Shown piece after piece: positions 52,482-60,439 of a stretch of DNA of 64,000 nt. Each line of letters opens with the position of its first letter. Position 1 is the stretch's first letter. A model generated the notes under the pieces. The model was not told the origin of the DNA, ran no database searches, and was given only the letters and a program-made list of their open reading frames with translations. Made by a program: the position numbers and the translations under genes. Origin of the DNA: Sphingobacterium sp. SGR-19. GTDB taxonomy: Bacteria; Bacteroidota; Bacteroidia; Sphingobacteriales; Sphingobacteriaceae. The stretch is from the NCBI RefSeq assembly GCF_011043555.1, contig NZ_JAAKGS010000005.1, forward strand, positions 1 through 64,000, in the 5' to 3' direction.

Positions 52482-52747
52482 TTCGGGCGTTGTTCGGGTA
52501 CTCTTCGGGAGCTGTTCGAGTGGCCTTCGGGACCGCTTCGGGACTGCCTCGGGACTGGTTCGCTTTTCGTTCGGGTGCTGTTCGGCTGCGTGCCGAACAG
52601 CACCCGAACACCATTCGAACACTATCCGAAGCCCACTCGAAGAAATCCCCTACGTGGCTCGAACGGTTCCCGAACGAAATCCATACTGCTCCCGAACATT
52701 TTTCGAACGGCTATCCCATAATATCCCGAGTTGTCCCAAATTATCCC
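52482..52747. repeat. 11-bp-phased TTCGGG array, inverted at its centre
   Basis: On the plus strand TTCGGG or a close variant starts at 52482, 52493, 52504, 52515, 52526, 52537, 52548, 52559, 52570 and 52581: ten units at exactly 11 bp. From 52592 the motif appears as its reverse complement (CCCGAA, TCCGAA, CTCGAA, TTCGAA) at 52592, 52603, 52614, 52625, 52636, 52658, 52669, 52691 and 52702, still in the same 11-bp phase. Slots at 52647 and 52680 are degenerate, and weaker CCC-containing units continue to about 52747. The 5-bp spacers vary. No reading frame can explain an 11-bp period. Confidence 0.93.
52569..52609. repeat. 18-bp perfect stem at the array centre
   Basis: 52569-52586 (GTTCGGGTGCTGTTCGGC) is the exact reverse complement of 52592-52609, with loop TGCGT. 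It marks the point where the array changes orientation. Confidence 0.93.
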
Positions 52748-52756
52748 TTTAATTTT

Positions 52757-52783
52757 TTGACCATCGAAACCGCTATACTTTAG
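52757..52783 (+). promoter_or_regulatory. Candidate promoter of the DUF6266 operon
   Basis: A TTG at 52757-52759 within a T run and TATACTTTAG beginning at 52774 resemble the Bacteroidota -33/-7 pair with one mismatch in the -7. It begins about 10 bp after the last weak array unit, so the array would lie directly upstream of the promoter. Confidence 0.35.
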
Positions 52784-52853
52784 CTCCCGATATCACAGAA
52801 TAGATGGCCGAGCATGCCGGCCGATGGTTTAATAAATTTAATAACATAAAAAA

Positions 52854-53495
52854 ATGGCAAAGTTTTTAAAAGGGATTCACGGAGCGTATTCCGGAAAAGT
52901 AGGAAATGTAGTGGGTAGCAACTGGCGGCAGGTAGATTATGTCCGCTCGCTGCCAAAACCTAATAAGAAACCGGCGACACCAGATCAATTAGCGCAACGG
53001 GCAAGATTTGGATTGGCTGTCTCGTTTCTTTCACCGATCAATGATCTACTGAAACTGGGTTTTTCGGACAAACAACAGGGTAAATCAACGGGGTATAACC
53101 GCGCGCTTCAACACCTGATCAATCATGGTATCAGAGGCGACCACCCCGAATACGAGATCGATTACGAAGGAGTAGTGATCGCTCGAGGAGGTCTGTCAAA
53201 TTTGATGGGCGTATCTTGGGAGGAAACTGCACCGAAAAGTATAGAGGTAAGCTGGTTGCCCGAGCTCAACAAATTCAATGCGTTTTCGGATGATTCGGTG
53301 ATTTTACTGTTCTATAACGTCGAACGCTCGTTCTTCAGTATCCTGGAAGATGGAACACGAGCGGATGGTAGTCTGGCATTTACGTTGCCAGATGTTTACG
53401 AAGGAGACCGTATCGTTGGTTGGGTGTTCACCGGACACCGCGACGGCGTGAAGACCTCCAGTAGTTTTTATCTTGGCGAGATCACGATTTCGTAA
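52854..53495 (+). CDS. DUF6266-family protein
   Basis: 213 residues. The N-terminus MAKFLKGIHGAYSGKVGNVVGSNWRQVDYVRSLPKPNKKPAT is characteristic of DUF6266, followed by PDQLAQRARFGLAVSFLSPINDLLKLGF. The rest is beta-rich (VSWEETAPKSIEVSWLPELN, VILLFYNVERSFFSI, RIVGWVFTGHRDG). No signal peptide or membrane segment. The family is widespread in Bacteroidota and has no established function that I know of. Here it follows the 11-bp array and heads a co-directional set with a membrane protein, a CHAP hydrolase and a lipoprotein. Confidence 0.85.
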   Translation: MAKFLKGIHGAYSGKVGNVVGSNWRQVDYVRSLPKPNKKPATPDQLAQRARFGLAVSFLSPINDLLKLGFSDKQQGKSTGYNRALQHLINHGIRGDHPEYEIDYEGVVIARGGLSNLMGVSWEETAPKSIEVSWLPELNKFNAFSDDSVILLFYNVERSFFSILEDGTRADGSLAFTLPDVYEGDRIVGWVFTGHRDGVKTSSSFYLGEITIS

Positions 53496-53554
53496 TGACA
53501 ATGGGCACTCCGCGTGAGTGCCCTTGTTCTATCTTGCTTAATATAATAAAAAAA

Positions 53555-53941
53555 ATGAGAACATTACAAACAAAAAGCCCGTGGCTTATCAAGGATATTG
53601 CCATGGAACTCTCTGGAAAACATAAGGTCGCATTGGCATTGCTTTTTCTGCTGGGCGCCTTCCTACTGGCAGGCACGATATTGCAGCTTATTGATCCGAC
53701 CGCAGCGACATTGGACATCGGCATCCTATCGGTGTTGTTACTCGGCCTGCTTGGCGGCATGGCAACAGTATTCTGCAGCCTTTGGTTGCAGGAAATCCTA
53801 TGGCAGCCGTTCAAATTCTTTCGTAAGAATCTAGTTTATCACATCCAACAATTAACATCATGGCAACAATGTATCCTTTACTTTTCGGTATTCTTTTTAT
53901 TGCTGTATGCAGCGATATGGATCCTATCCATCATACTGTAA
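53555..53941 (+). CDS. Small three-helix membrane protein (holin-like)
   Basis: 128 residues from the ATG at 53555 (the frame is open from 53495). Hydrophobic helices at about 26-46 (VALALLFLLGAFLLAGTILQL), 55-77 (IGILSVLLLGLLGGMATVFCSLW) and 105-127 (CILYFSVFFLLLYAAIWILSIIL). Size and helix number are like class I holins, and it overlaps the start of the peptidoglycan hydrolase gene by about 80 bp, a coupling also common in lysis cassettes. Holin function is inferred from context only. Confidence 0.65.
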   Translation: MRTLQTKSPWLIKDIAMELSGKHKVALALLFLLGAFLLAGTILQLIDPTAATLDIGILSVLLLGLLGGMATVFCSLWLQEILWQPFKFFRKNLVYHIQQLTSWQQCILYFSVFFLLLYAAIWILSIIL

Positions 53942-54426
53942 ACGCGCAAACTTCTTTGTGTCAAGGAAATGGCGATAGTCCGATCCGCGCCCGGATCGTC
54001 GAAATAGCGACAGCCGAGATCGGTATAAGGGAAGCCACCGGCAATAACGATGGTGTACGTGTGGAGGCCTACCTAGCCTACACAGGCTTACGAGCTGGAC
54101 ATGCCTGGTGTGCCGCCTTTGTTTCCTGGTGCTATGGGCAGACAGGCTTAGCCGAGCCCCGGAATCCTTGGAGCCCGGCGTTGTTTCCCAATGCGCGGAC
54201 ATATTGTAGAACTGATGCCTGTCGTGGTTCGAAAACAAGCACCCGGATAAGACCCGCGGATATTTTCGGTATCTACAGTCATAGTGCCAAACGGATTAAT
54301 CACGTGGGGCTGGTGCGAAGCATAGCAGGGAAATACCTGCTCACGATAGAGGGTAATGTAAACAATAGCGTTTTGTCAAAAAGGAGGCACCTTTCGACCG
54401 TTTATGCCTTGGCCGATTGGCTGTAA
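53860..54426 (+). CDS. CHAP-type peptidoglycan hydrolase
   Basis: 188 residues. A hydrophobic N-terminus (MYPLLFGILFIAVCS) acts as signal peptide or anchor. The CHAP/NlpC-like amidase domain covers about 42-188: ARIVEIATAEIGIREATGNND, then GHAWCAAFVSWCYGQTG with the catalytic Cys84, INHVGLV with His148, and TIEGNVN with Glu164 and Asn166. It should cleave peptide bonds in peptidoglycan. The start may be 53860 or the second ATG at 53869. It overlaps the gene before it and is followed 11 bp later by the lipoprotein gene. Confidence 0.85.
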   Translation: MATMYPLLFGILFIAVCSDMDPIHHTVNAQTSLCQGNGDSPIRARIVEIATAEIGIREATGNNDGVRVEAYLAYTGLRAGHAWCAAFVSWCYGQTGLAEPRNPWSPALFPNARTYCRTDACRGSKTSTRIRPADIFGIYSHSAKRINHVGLVRSIAGKYLLTIEGNVNNSVLSKRRHLSTVYALADWL

Positions 54427-54437
54427 TCGTATTAAAA

Positions 54438-54875
54438 ATGAAACAGACATTTATTTTATTCATTATCGTAACCTTAATCTCCTGTCGTTCCTATCGGGAA
54501 AGGTCATTGCACGAGAGCGGGAGGAGCACCTTATCCGAAGCTGGCACAATCGTGCGGTACGGCTTTCAGTTCACGGATAAAGATAGTCTGGACCGCACCT
54601 GGTATTTTGCTACGGACAGTGTGTTGTATTTCCATCCCGAATATGGATTGATCAGCAACGGCGGGTATATCCATTTCCTCGAGAGTCAGATCGGCCTGCA
54701 GCAGTTGCAGGTCGAGGTTGACTCCGTCGAAGAGAAGCAACGGGCGGAGATAGCCACGCAGACACAGGATCATGAATCGCGAACCCGGTACAGCATCCCA
54801 TGGTGGATTTGGGGATTGGGTGGGTTAAGCATTATCGCAGCCATAATCGCTCGAAGGGTTTACGGCAGAGGGTAG
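54438..54875 (+). CDS. Lipoprotein with C-terminal membrane helix (spanin-like)
   Basis: 145 residues from the ATG at 54438. Signal MKQTFILFIIVTLISC with lipobox cysteine at residue 16. The middle is charged (QLQVEVDSVEEKQRAEIATQTQD) and probably a coiled coil. A hydrophobic helix follows at about 120-140 (IPWWIWGLGGLSIIAAIIA) and a basic end RRVYGRG. A protein lipidated at one end and membrane-anchored at the other could bridge the two membranes as unimolecular phage spanins do. That reading is inference. Confidence 0.65.
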   Translation: MKQTFILFIIVTLISCRSYRERSLHESGRSTLSEAGTIVRYGFQFTDKDSLDRTWYFATDSVLYFHPEYGLISNGGYIHFLESQIGLQQLQVEVDSVEEKQRAEIATQTQDHESRTRYSIPWWIWGLGGLSIIAAIIARRVYGRG

Positions 54876-54897
54876 ATATAAGCGAGAAGTGTACCGC

Positions 54898-54971
54898 CTA
54901 TCCCTGTAGTTGCCAATTATACATCATGAGCCGATTGCAAGTTTTATTCGGCTCATTAATCAATCTTTCAA
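54898..54971 (-). pseudogene. 5' fragment of a fic gene (copy R1)
   Basis: 54900-54971 matches 60551-60622 and, over its first 56 bp, 63443-63498. On the minus strand it reads MMYNWQLQG and stops, that is, the start of the Fic protein plus its upstream hairpin (GAGCCGATT/ATTCGGCTC, 54928-54954, degenerate). Confidence 0.85.
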
Positions 54972-55034
54972 AAACGCTCAGATCGGGCCTATCGCAATCG
55001 AAAAGCAAGTACTAAGTTAAAACCTACTGACAAT

Positions 55035-55066
55035 CGGCCGATGTAAAACACTGTTTACATCGGCCG
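55035..55066. terminator. 13-bp perfect hairpin after the nucleotidyltransferase gene
   Basis: CGGCCGATGTAAA (55035-55047) pairs exactly with TTTACATCGGCCG (55054-55066). It lies just after the minus-strand gene and is the probable terminator of the GlmS-DUF4954-nucleotidyltransferase transcript. Confidence 0.65.
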
Positions 55067-55082
55067 AAATTGACAAATTGAA

Positions 55083-56042
55083 TTAAAAATCTAAATAAAG
55101 GCTAGCATCTACCTGTTTTTTGGCTTCCCATACCGCCGGTGGGTATGCACCATTCGCTACTAAGAAAGCAATACTCTCTTTCACCACCTCTTTATCTTCC
55201 TTGTAGGTTACACCGAACCATTTAGCGGAGGTAGGCAATACAGCACAGCTTGCCATGCCTTGCTTCACCATATAGTCAGGGATATCAGGGATAAAAAATT
55301 CAGCTTTTGGGTTTTCCTTATGCTTCTCCACGAAATCAGGGAAAAGCGCACGGGCCACCTCAAGCACCTTCGGTGTAAAACCCCAGAAATTCATAGAGAC
55401 GCGCGCGTCAGGGGCTAATTCGTGTTCTGTACCATGCTCTTCGTAGACAATGTGCTCCTCTTGGTCGTTGTACCGACGATAAATATTGGTGCGCTCGGTC
55501 ACGCCGCGCATATAACCGTTCTGATCGACATCGCATACGCCGCGGGAAACATACCCATAATCAGACAACGTCTTACCGACCTCAAAGCCAACCATGGCCA
55601 TTTTATCATCTGCTGCTTCGCGCTGCAAAAATTGGCTCATTTTTTCGAATGCTTCATAACCATAAAAGTCATCTGCATTGATTACACAAAAAGGCCCGTC
55701 GATCTCCTGCTCGGCGCTCATCACAGCATGTCCCGTTCCCCAGGGCTTCTGGCGTTCAATATCAAGATCGATCCCGAACTTACGCAGGTTAAAATCCTGA
55801 AAAGCATAGGCTACCTCAATTTTGCCGCGCAGTTTATCATCGAAGTTTTCTTTCATGATGTCTAGGAATTCCTCGCGGATCACAAAAACGACTTTTCCGA
55901 ATCCCGCTCTGATGGCGTCGTAAATGGAATAATCAATAATTTTCTCTTGGTTGGGACCAAACCCGTCCACCTGTTTAGCCGATCCATAACGGCTGGCCAT
56001 ACCAGCCGCTAAGATGACCAGCGTAGGTCTCTTATTCAGCAT
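55083..56042 (-). CDS. Sugar-1-phosphate nucleotidyltransferase family protein
   Basis: 319 residues of the NTP_transferase fold (GalU/GlmU-like). The nucleotide-binding signature is ILAAGMASRYGSAKQVDGFGPNQEKIIDY (about 10-38), with the metal-binding Asp in CVINADDFYGYEAF near 125. It transfers a nucleotidyl group to a sugar phosphate; the substrate is not known. Its start overlaps the end of the DUF4954 gene by 11 bp, so they are translationally coupled. Confidence 0.87.
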   Translation of the reverse strand: MLNKRPTLVILAAGMASRYGSAKQVDGFGPNQEKIIDYSIYDAIRAGFGKVVFVIREEFLDIMKENFDDKLRGKIEVAYAFQDFNLRKFGIDLDIERQKPWGTGHAVMSAEQEIDGPFCVINADDFYGYEAFEKMSQFLQREAADDKMAMVGFEVGKTLSDYGYVSRGVCDVDQNGYMRGVTERTNIYRRYNDQEEHIVYEEHGTEHELAPDARVSMNFWGFTPKVLEVARALFPDFVEKHKENPKAEFFIPDIPDYMVKQGMASCAVLPTSAKWFGVTYKEDKEVVKESIAFLVANGAYPPAVWEAKKQVDASLYLDF

Positions 56043-58251
56043 GATTCTTTATTTTTTTTAGTTCTAGAATGATGTTATTAATCGTCGTTTCCATCGTTTG
56101 GCATTCTTGTTCCTGCTTTCTGATAAAGGCATTATCGCGTAGTGCGCCGACAACCTTATTCATCTCATTGTCGTTGCCATATACCATTTTGCGGAAAGGG
56201 TTGGTATAGTCCTTTTCCCTGGACCGAAAAATTTGGGTACATAACCATTTTTTTGTTTCCAGCGTATCGCGTAGCAAATGCAATAGCCATTCCAAGTCAT
56301 GCTCATTTTGCCAAGGCGCTCCGCCTTGCAGCTCCGCATAAGATGCCAGTGCATGTTGTAGACGTGCCATCGGATAAGAAGCGCTGGTTTCGTGATACCA
56401 ACTATGAATCTCTTCCCAAGAATCTATTTCGCCCGTTTTCAGGCGTTCCAATACCCCTTGAAGTTCCTCCACGTCCACCAGCTGTCCGCCGACATTATCG
56501 AATGTGGCACGACCTGTATCCCCGAGGGTGTCAAGCAACAATAGGAATTCGCCCATCGAAACGCGATCGAGCGCAGTCATAACCTCCGATCCTGCATAGT
56601 AGGCAATCATGCGCCTATATACTTGATAAGCTTCGTAAGGTTTTGCAAGCACGACATCCCGTTTTGAGCATTCTACCCCCTCAATCAGTACTTCGCCCAA
56701 CGGAGTAGGTTCGTTGCTAAGCAGGACGGATTGTCCTATTTCGCGATACGCCATATCGTTTAAGCCTGATTTTCCGGACAAAGATTTGCCTGCGGCCAAT
56801 TCGATAATCTCCAGGCCTTCAAACATCGCGTTTACGGTGTCTGGTGCCAGAATATCGTATTCAAAGTACTGGTTTTTTAGCTTTCTATTGTCTCGGCCGG
56901 CAAATTTATCAGTATTCCGCATCAGCGCATAGGCATTGTATAAAAACCAATAGCCCGGTAACAGCACTAAACGGTCGTTTTTCAGATCTAAACTTACCAA
57001 CGAAAAGGGAAGCCGGATATCCAGCTCATACAGGAAATCTCCCTTTACAAGTAGCGTATAAGCGGCAAAGCGGGAGTTATGCTTCAAGCTGACGCATAAG
57101 CCTGGCCAGAACCCACGCTCGGCAATAATCTCGCCGTCTGCGCCCCGGGAGTTATGGTTGGATCCTACGGTAGCTCCCGCCGCCATGTTACTCTGTCCTT
57201 TCACCAATGCAGCACATAAAAAGGAGTTGTTGTGATGCTGCTCATGCGCAGGGAAGATTAGCGCATTAAGCACTTCGCAACAGGAAATTGTTGAATTGTC
57301 GCCTAAGAACGAATTGATCAAGCGTGCACCGTATTTCAGTTGCGAAAACGAAGAAAGAAAGAAACGGACTGCCTTCACACCGTAAAAAACGCGGCAACCG
57401 AAACCGATAATACCGTTTACGAGTTCACAGCCCTCGCCAATCTGCGTGATGGCATCGGAGCGTGAGTTTACCGTTACATTCTTTAATTTATTGATGCCTT
57501 TGATGTAGGCGTAGGCGCCAATGTGGACATCTTTGATGGTCTTGGAATTTTTTATGACGACGCCCTCACCTACGACGCTGTAATACCCTCTTCGCCGATC
57601 AAATTTTTTATCGGTGATTTCCTGAAAGCGACGTTGAAGGATATCATCATCGCGGTATCGGGTCCAGAGATAGGCATCTGATACTTGCATACCCTCAAAA
57701 GCCGTAACCGCTCGTTTTCCATTCTCGTTACACAGCTCCAGCACGATACGTTGCTCTTCTTGCTCGCCCTCTTTCACGATGCCGTTTCCAAACTTCGCTA
57801 CAGGGCTGGTTAACATTTCGTCAATGGAAGAAAGCATCACTTCCCTTTCCAATATAAAGTGTGCTAGGTATTTGACGTTGTGGACGGCCGCATCTGGACC
57901 GATATCACAGCTCACAACGTGGCTGTTATAGATGCCTACCGGTAGCTCCAACCCCTTGTGTTCCAGTATAGAAGGTGTCATGTCGCCAATCCGCACCAAG
58001 CCGGAAAAGGATGAATTTCGGATCATGTCCGGGAGGAAGTGTGCCGTCACCCTAACGTTATCCCAGTTTGTAGCATAATTGCCATTGCAAATCAGGAGCT
58101 GCTTTTCCTGTTCTGTTAACGGACGATAGGCAATCGTGTCCTTTTGTTGTTCAAAGCGTCTGCTATATTCCGATTCTCCTGCTGATAGATAGGGGGCATC
58201 TACGAAGCCGTAGCCGAAGTCGGATACTGTTCTCTTCTGAATTTTTCCCAT
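56032..58251 (-). CDS. DUF4954-family left-handed beta-helix protein
   Basis: 739 residues. The first 450 residues contain hexapeptide-like repeats typical of left-handed beta-helix enzymes: SGLVRIGDMTPSILEHKGLELPVGIYNSHVVSCDIGPDAAVHN, YYSVVGEGVVIKNSKTIKDVHIGAYAYIKG, TQIGEGCELVNGIIGFGCRVFYGV and AAGATVGSNHNSRGADGEII. This resembles sugar-nucleotide or acyl transferases such as GlmU. The helical last third has no recognised domain. It lies between GlmS and a nucleotidyltransferase, which suggests a step in amino-sugar nucleotide metabolism. No experimental role is known to me. Confidence 0.8.
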   Translation of the reverse strand: MGKIQKRTVSDFGYGFVDAPYLSAGESEYSRRFEQQKDTIAYRPLTEQEKQLLICNGNYATNWDNVRVTAHFLPDMIRNSSFSGLVRIGDMTPSILEHKGLELPVGIYNSHVVSCDIGPDAAVHNVKYLAHFILEREVMLSSIDEMLTSPVAKFGNGIVKEGEQEEQRIVLELCNENGKRAVTAFEGMQVSDAYLWTRYRDDDILQRRFQEITDKKFDRRRGYYSVVGEGVVIKNSKTIKDVHIGAYAYIKGINKLKNVTVNSRSDAITQIGEGCELVNGIIGFGCRVFYGVKAVRFFLSSFSQLKYGARLINSFLGDNSTISCCEVLNALIFPAHEQHHNNSFLCAALVKGQSNMAAGATVGSNHNSRGADGEIIAERGFWPGLCVSLKHNSRFAAYTLLVKGDFLYELDIRLPFSLVSLDLKNDRLVLLPGYWFLYNAYALMRNTDKFAGRDNRKLKNQYFEYDILAPDTVNAMFEGLEIIELAAGKSLSGKSGLNDMAYREIGQSVLLSNEPTPLGEVLIEGVECSKRDVVLAKPYEAYQVYRRMIAYYAGSEVMTALDRVSMGEFLLLLDTLGDTGRATFDNVGGQLVDVEELQGVLERLKTGEIDSWEEIHSWYHETSASYPMARLQHALASYAELQGGAPWQNEHDLEWLLHLLRDTLETKKWLCTQIFRSREKDYTNPFRKMVYGNDNEMNKVVGALRDNAFIRKQEQECQTMETTINNIILELKKIKNHAE

Positions 58252-58254
58252 AGG

Positions 58255-60096
58255 TTATTCTACTGTTACAGATTTCGCTAAGTTCCGCGGCTTATCTACA
58301 TCTACTTGTAATTCTATACCCACGTAATAGGATAGTAGCTGCAAAGGAACGACAGCCAACAGCGGCGAAATCAATTCATCCGATTTTGGCACTGTTATTA
58401 CGTCCTCGGCCAACTGCTCTGCCATTTCATCTCCTTCGGATACAACGGCGATCAAGCGGCCTTTCCGGGCCTTGATTTCCTGCATATTGCTAACGACCTT
58501 CTCGTAGAATGGATCTTGTGTAGCCACGAATACTACCGGCAGATGCTCATCTACCAACGCGATTGGGCCATGTTTCATTTCTGCCGCCGGATATCCTTCG
58601 GCGTGTATATAGGAAATTTCTTTTAGCTTCAAGGCACCCTCGAGTGCGATTGGGAAATTATAACCTCTACCTAGGAAGAGAAAATCGCGTGCATCTTTAT
58701 ATTTGGCAGCGATCTGCTTAATATTGTCCAATTGGTTGTCTAAGATCCATTGCACCTGTTCTGGAACGGCATGCAAGGCCGCTATCAGTTGACGCAAACG
58801 TTCTGGACTGACGGTCCCTTTCATCTGCGCAAGTTTCAGCGCGAAAAGTTCCAATACGACAAGTTGTGCCGTAAAAGCTTTCGTACTCGCGACACCAATT
58901 TCGGGTCCGGCGTGTGTATAGGCCCCTGCATCGGCCATCCGTGCGATAGAGGATCCTACGACATTCACAATGCCGAAAATAGTGGCTCCTTGTTTTTTTG
59001 CATTCTCTAACGCCACCAGCGTATCGGCGGTTTCGCCACTCTGGGATACGGCAATAATGACATCGTTTTCGTCGATGATCGGATTGCGGTAGCGGAATTC
59101 CGACGCATATTCCACCTCCACATTTACGCGGCAAAGCTCTTCGATCAGGTATTCTGCCAAAAGGCCGGCGTGCCAGCTGGTGCCACAGGCCACGATGATA
59201 ATGCGGCGCGCTGCTAGCAACTTATCTTTTATAGCGTCCAACCCGCTCAAGGTCAACATGGTCTGCTCCACGTCTAGTCGTCCGCGGAACGAGTCGAATA
59301 TCGTCTGCGGCTGTTCGAAGATTTCTTTGAGCATAAAGTGTTCATAACCACTTTTTTCGATCGCAGCTAAATCCAAGTCCAAGCGTTGCACGAACGGTGT
59401 TAATTTTTCGTTAACTAAATTCTTCAGGATGAGTTCGTCTGGACGGACGATCACCATTTCGTAGTCGTTTATATACACTACGTCTTTTGTATAAGCCAGC
59501 ATAGGGGATGCATCTGAACCTAAGAAATGCTCATTTTCGCCCACGCCGATTACCAAAGGCGATCCTTTCCTGGCAGCTATGATGGTGTTTGGCATGTCGT
59601 TGTTCAGAAGCAGAATCACATAAGCACCCGTAATGCGTTTCAGGGCTATCCGTACGGCTTCTTCTAAAGAGCACTTATTGTTCATACGGATGTCGGCGAT
59701 GAAATTAACCAATACTTCGGAGTCGGTATCGCTCGCAAAGGTATAACCTTTCTTTTCCAGCTCTGCCTTTAACTGGGCGTAGTTTTCAATAATTCCATTA
59801 TGAATCATGGCGATGGAGCCGTCGTTGGAGAGATGAGGGTGCGCATTGCGATCGCAGGGTTCGCCGTGCGTAGCCCAGCGGGTGTGACCGATGCCAATCT
59901 TAGATAGGGGTTGTTGCTCGCCAACCAAGCCTTCTAACGCAGCTACTTTGCCTTCTTTTTTGAAGACCTGCAAGTTTCCATCGACAAGTAGGGCGACACC
60001 AGCGCTGTCGTATCCTCTATATTCCAAGCGCTTTAACCCCGAGATTAGCACAGGGTAAGCAGGTTTGCTACCGACGTAGCCTACGATTCCACACAT
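58255..60096 (-). CDS. glmS: Glutamine--fructose-6-phosphate aminotransferase (isomerising)
   Basis: Makes glucosamine-6-phosphate from fructose-6-phosphate and glutamine, the first step to UDP-GlcNAc for peptidoglycan and lipid A. 613 residues, full length. Cys2 after the starting Met (MCGIVGYVG) is the glutaminase nucleophile, with IGHTRWATHG and GIIENYAQLK. Two SIS domains follow: ACGTSWHAGLLAEYLIEEL and SQSGETADTLVALE in the first, LFLGRGYNFPIALEGALKLKEISYIHAEGYPAAEMKHGPIALVD in the second. The C-terminus PRNLAKSVTVE is the usual catalytic tail. It is 3 bp upstream of the DUF4954 gene and heads that operon. Confidence 0.97.
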   Translation of the reverse strand: MCGIVGYVGSKPAYPVLISGLKRLEYRGYDSAGVALLVDGNLQVFKKEGKVAALEGLVGEQQPLSKIGIGHTRWATHGEPCDRNAHPHLSNDGSIAMIHNGIIENYAQLKAELEKKGYTFASDTDSEVLVNFIADIRMNNKCSLEEAVRIALKRITGAYVILLLNNDMPNTIIAARKGSPLVIGVGENEHFLGSDASPMLAYTKDVVYINDYEMVIVRPDELILKNLVNEKLTPFVQRLDLDLAAIEKSGYEHFMLKEIFEQPQTIFDSFRGRLDVEQTMLTLSGLDAIKDKLLAARRIIIVACGTSWHAGLLAEYLIEELCRVNVEVEYASEFRYRNPIIDENDVIIAVSQSGETADTLVALENAKKQGATIFGIVNVVGSSIARMADAGAYTHAGPEIGVASTKAFTAQLVVLELFALKLAQMKGTVSPERLRQLIAALHAVPEQVQWILDNQLDNIKQIAAKYKDARDFLFLGRGYNFPIALEGALKLKEISYIHAEGYPAAEMKHGPIALVDEHLPVVFVATQDPFYEKVVSNMQEIKARKGRLIAVVSEGDEMAEQLAEDVITVPKSDELISPLLAVVPLQLLSYYVGIELQVDVDKPRNLAKSVTVE

Positions 60097-60248
60097 AATT
60101 TTTACTGTTGTTTGTTTTTAACGATACTGTTTTGTTTAAAATACGTAACGGCATCGTGACAAGAACTGTGCCATGGCAGGTTTTAGCGTATTATGGTCTA
60201 TTACTTCAATAGTGCTAAAAAACCAATTAGTCCAATTGCCACGGAAAT

Positions 60249-60439
60249 AGGCGCGCTCAAAACACGCTCCTAAATGCGCAACTTCGCGATGATGGATACG
60301 ATAATAGCGTGAAAACGTATCGCCGACGATACGTTTGAAGACCATTGGGACTTTTAAGAAATATGTACGAAGTTGGGATTTGATGTACTACATCTTGGAT
60401 TGAGGTAGGTTCAATTGATACCGAACAGAACGCCCCGCT
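60249..60439. repeat. Direct repeat of the fic 3' region (left copy)
   Basis: 60249-60389 matches 62201-62341 almost exactly, and 60390-60439 matches 62351-62400; the left copy lacks 9 bp. With the fic remnant that follows, it shows that a whole fic region was duplicated. Confidence 0.9.
60313..60336. promoter_or_regulatory. AAACGTATCG palindrome, copy 1
   Basis: AAACGTATCG (60313-60322) and CGATACGTTT (60327-60336) form a perfect 10-bp inverted repeat with a 4-nt centre. Related copies are at 60682-60707 and 62265-62288. Confidence 0.7.

Noticed and set aside
52482..52747. CRISPR array
   Set aside because: Units are 11 bp with 6-bp conserved cores and 5-bp spacers, far too short, they invert at the centre, and there are no cas genes in the window.
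52354..52783. Overlapping ORFs on both strands across the TTCGGG array (up to 132 codons)
   Set aside because: An 11-bp period rotates through all reading frames and the GC-rich units avoid stops, so long frames arise by chance. Their residues are low-complexity Ser/Gly/Arg and Pro/Glu/Arg runs.
50314..54875. Ordinary prophage
   Set aside because: CHAP hydrolase, small membrane protein and spanin-like lipoprotein are phage-like, but there is no capsid, tail, terminase, integrase or replication gene in the window.
60136..60345. 69-codon minus-strand ORF next to glmS
   Set aside because: Its start lies in the duplicated non-coding repeat and no domain is visible. Probably chance, although the last 35 residues are protein-like.
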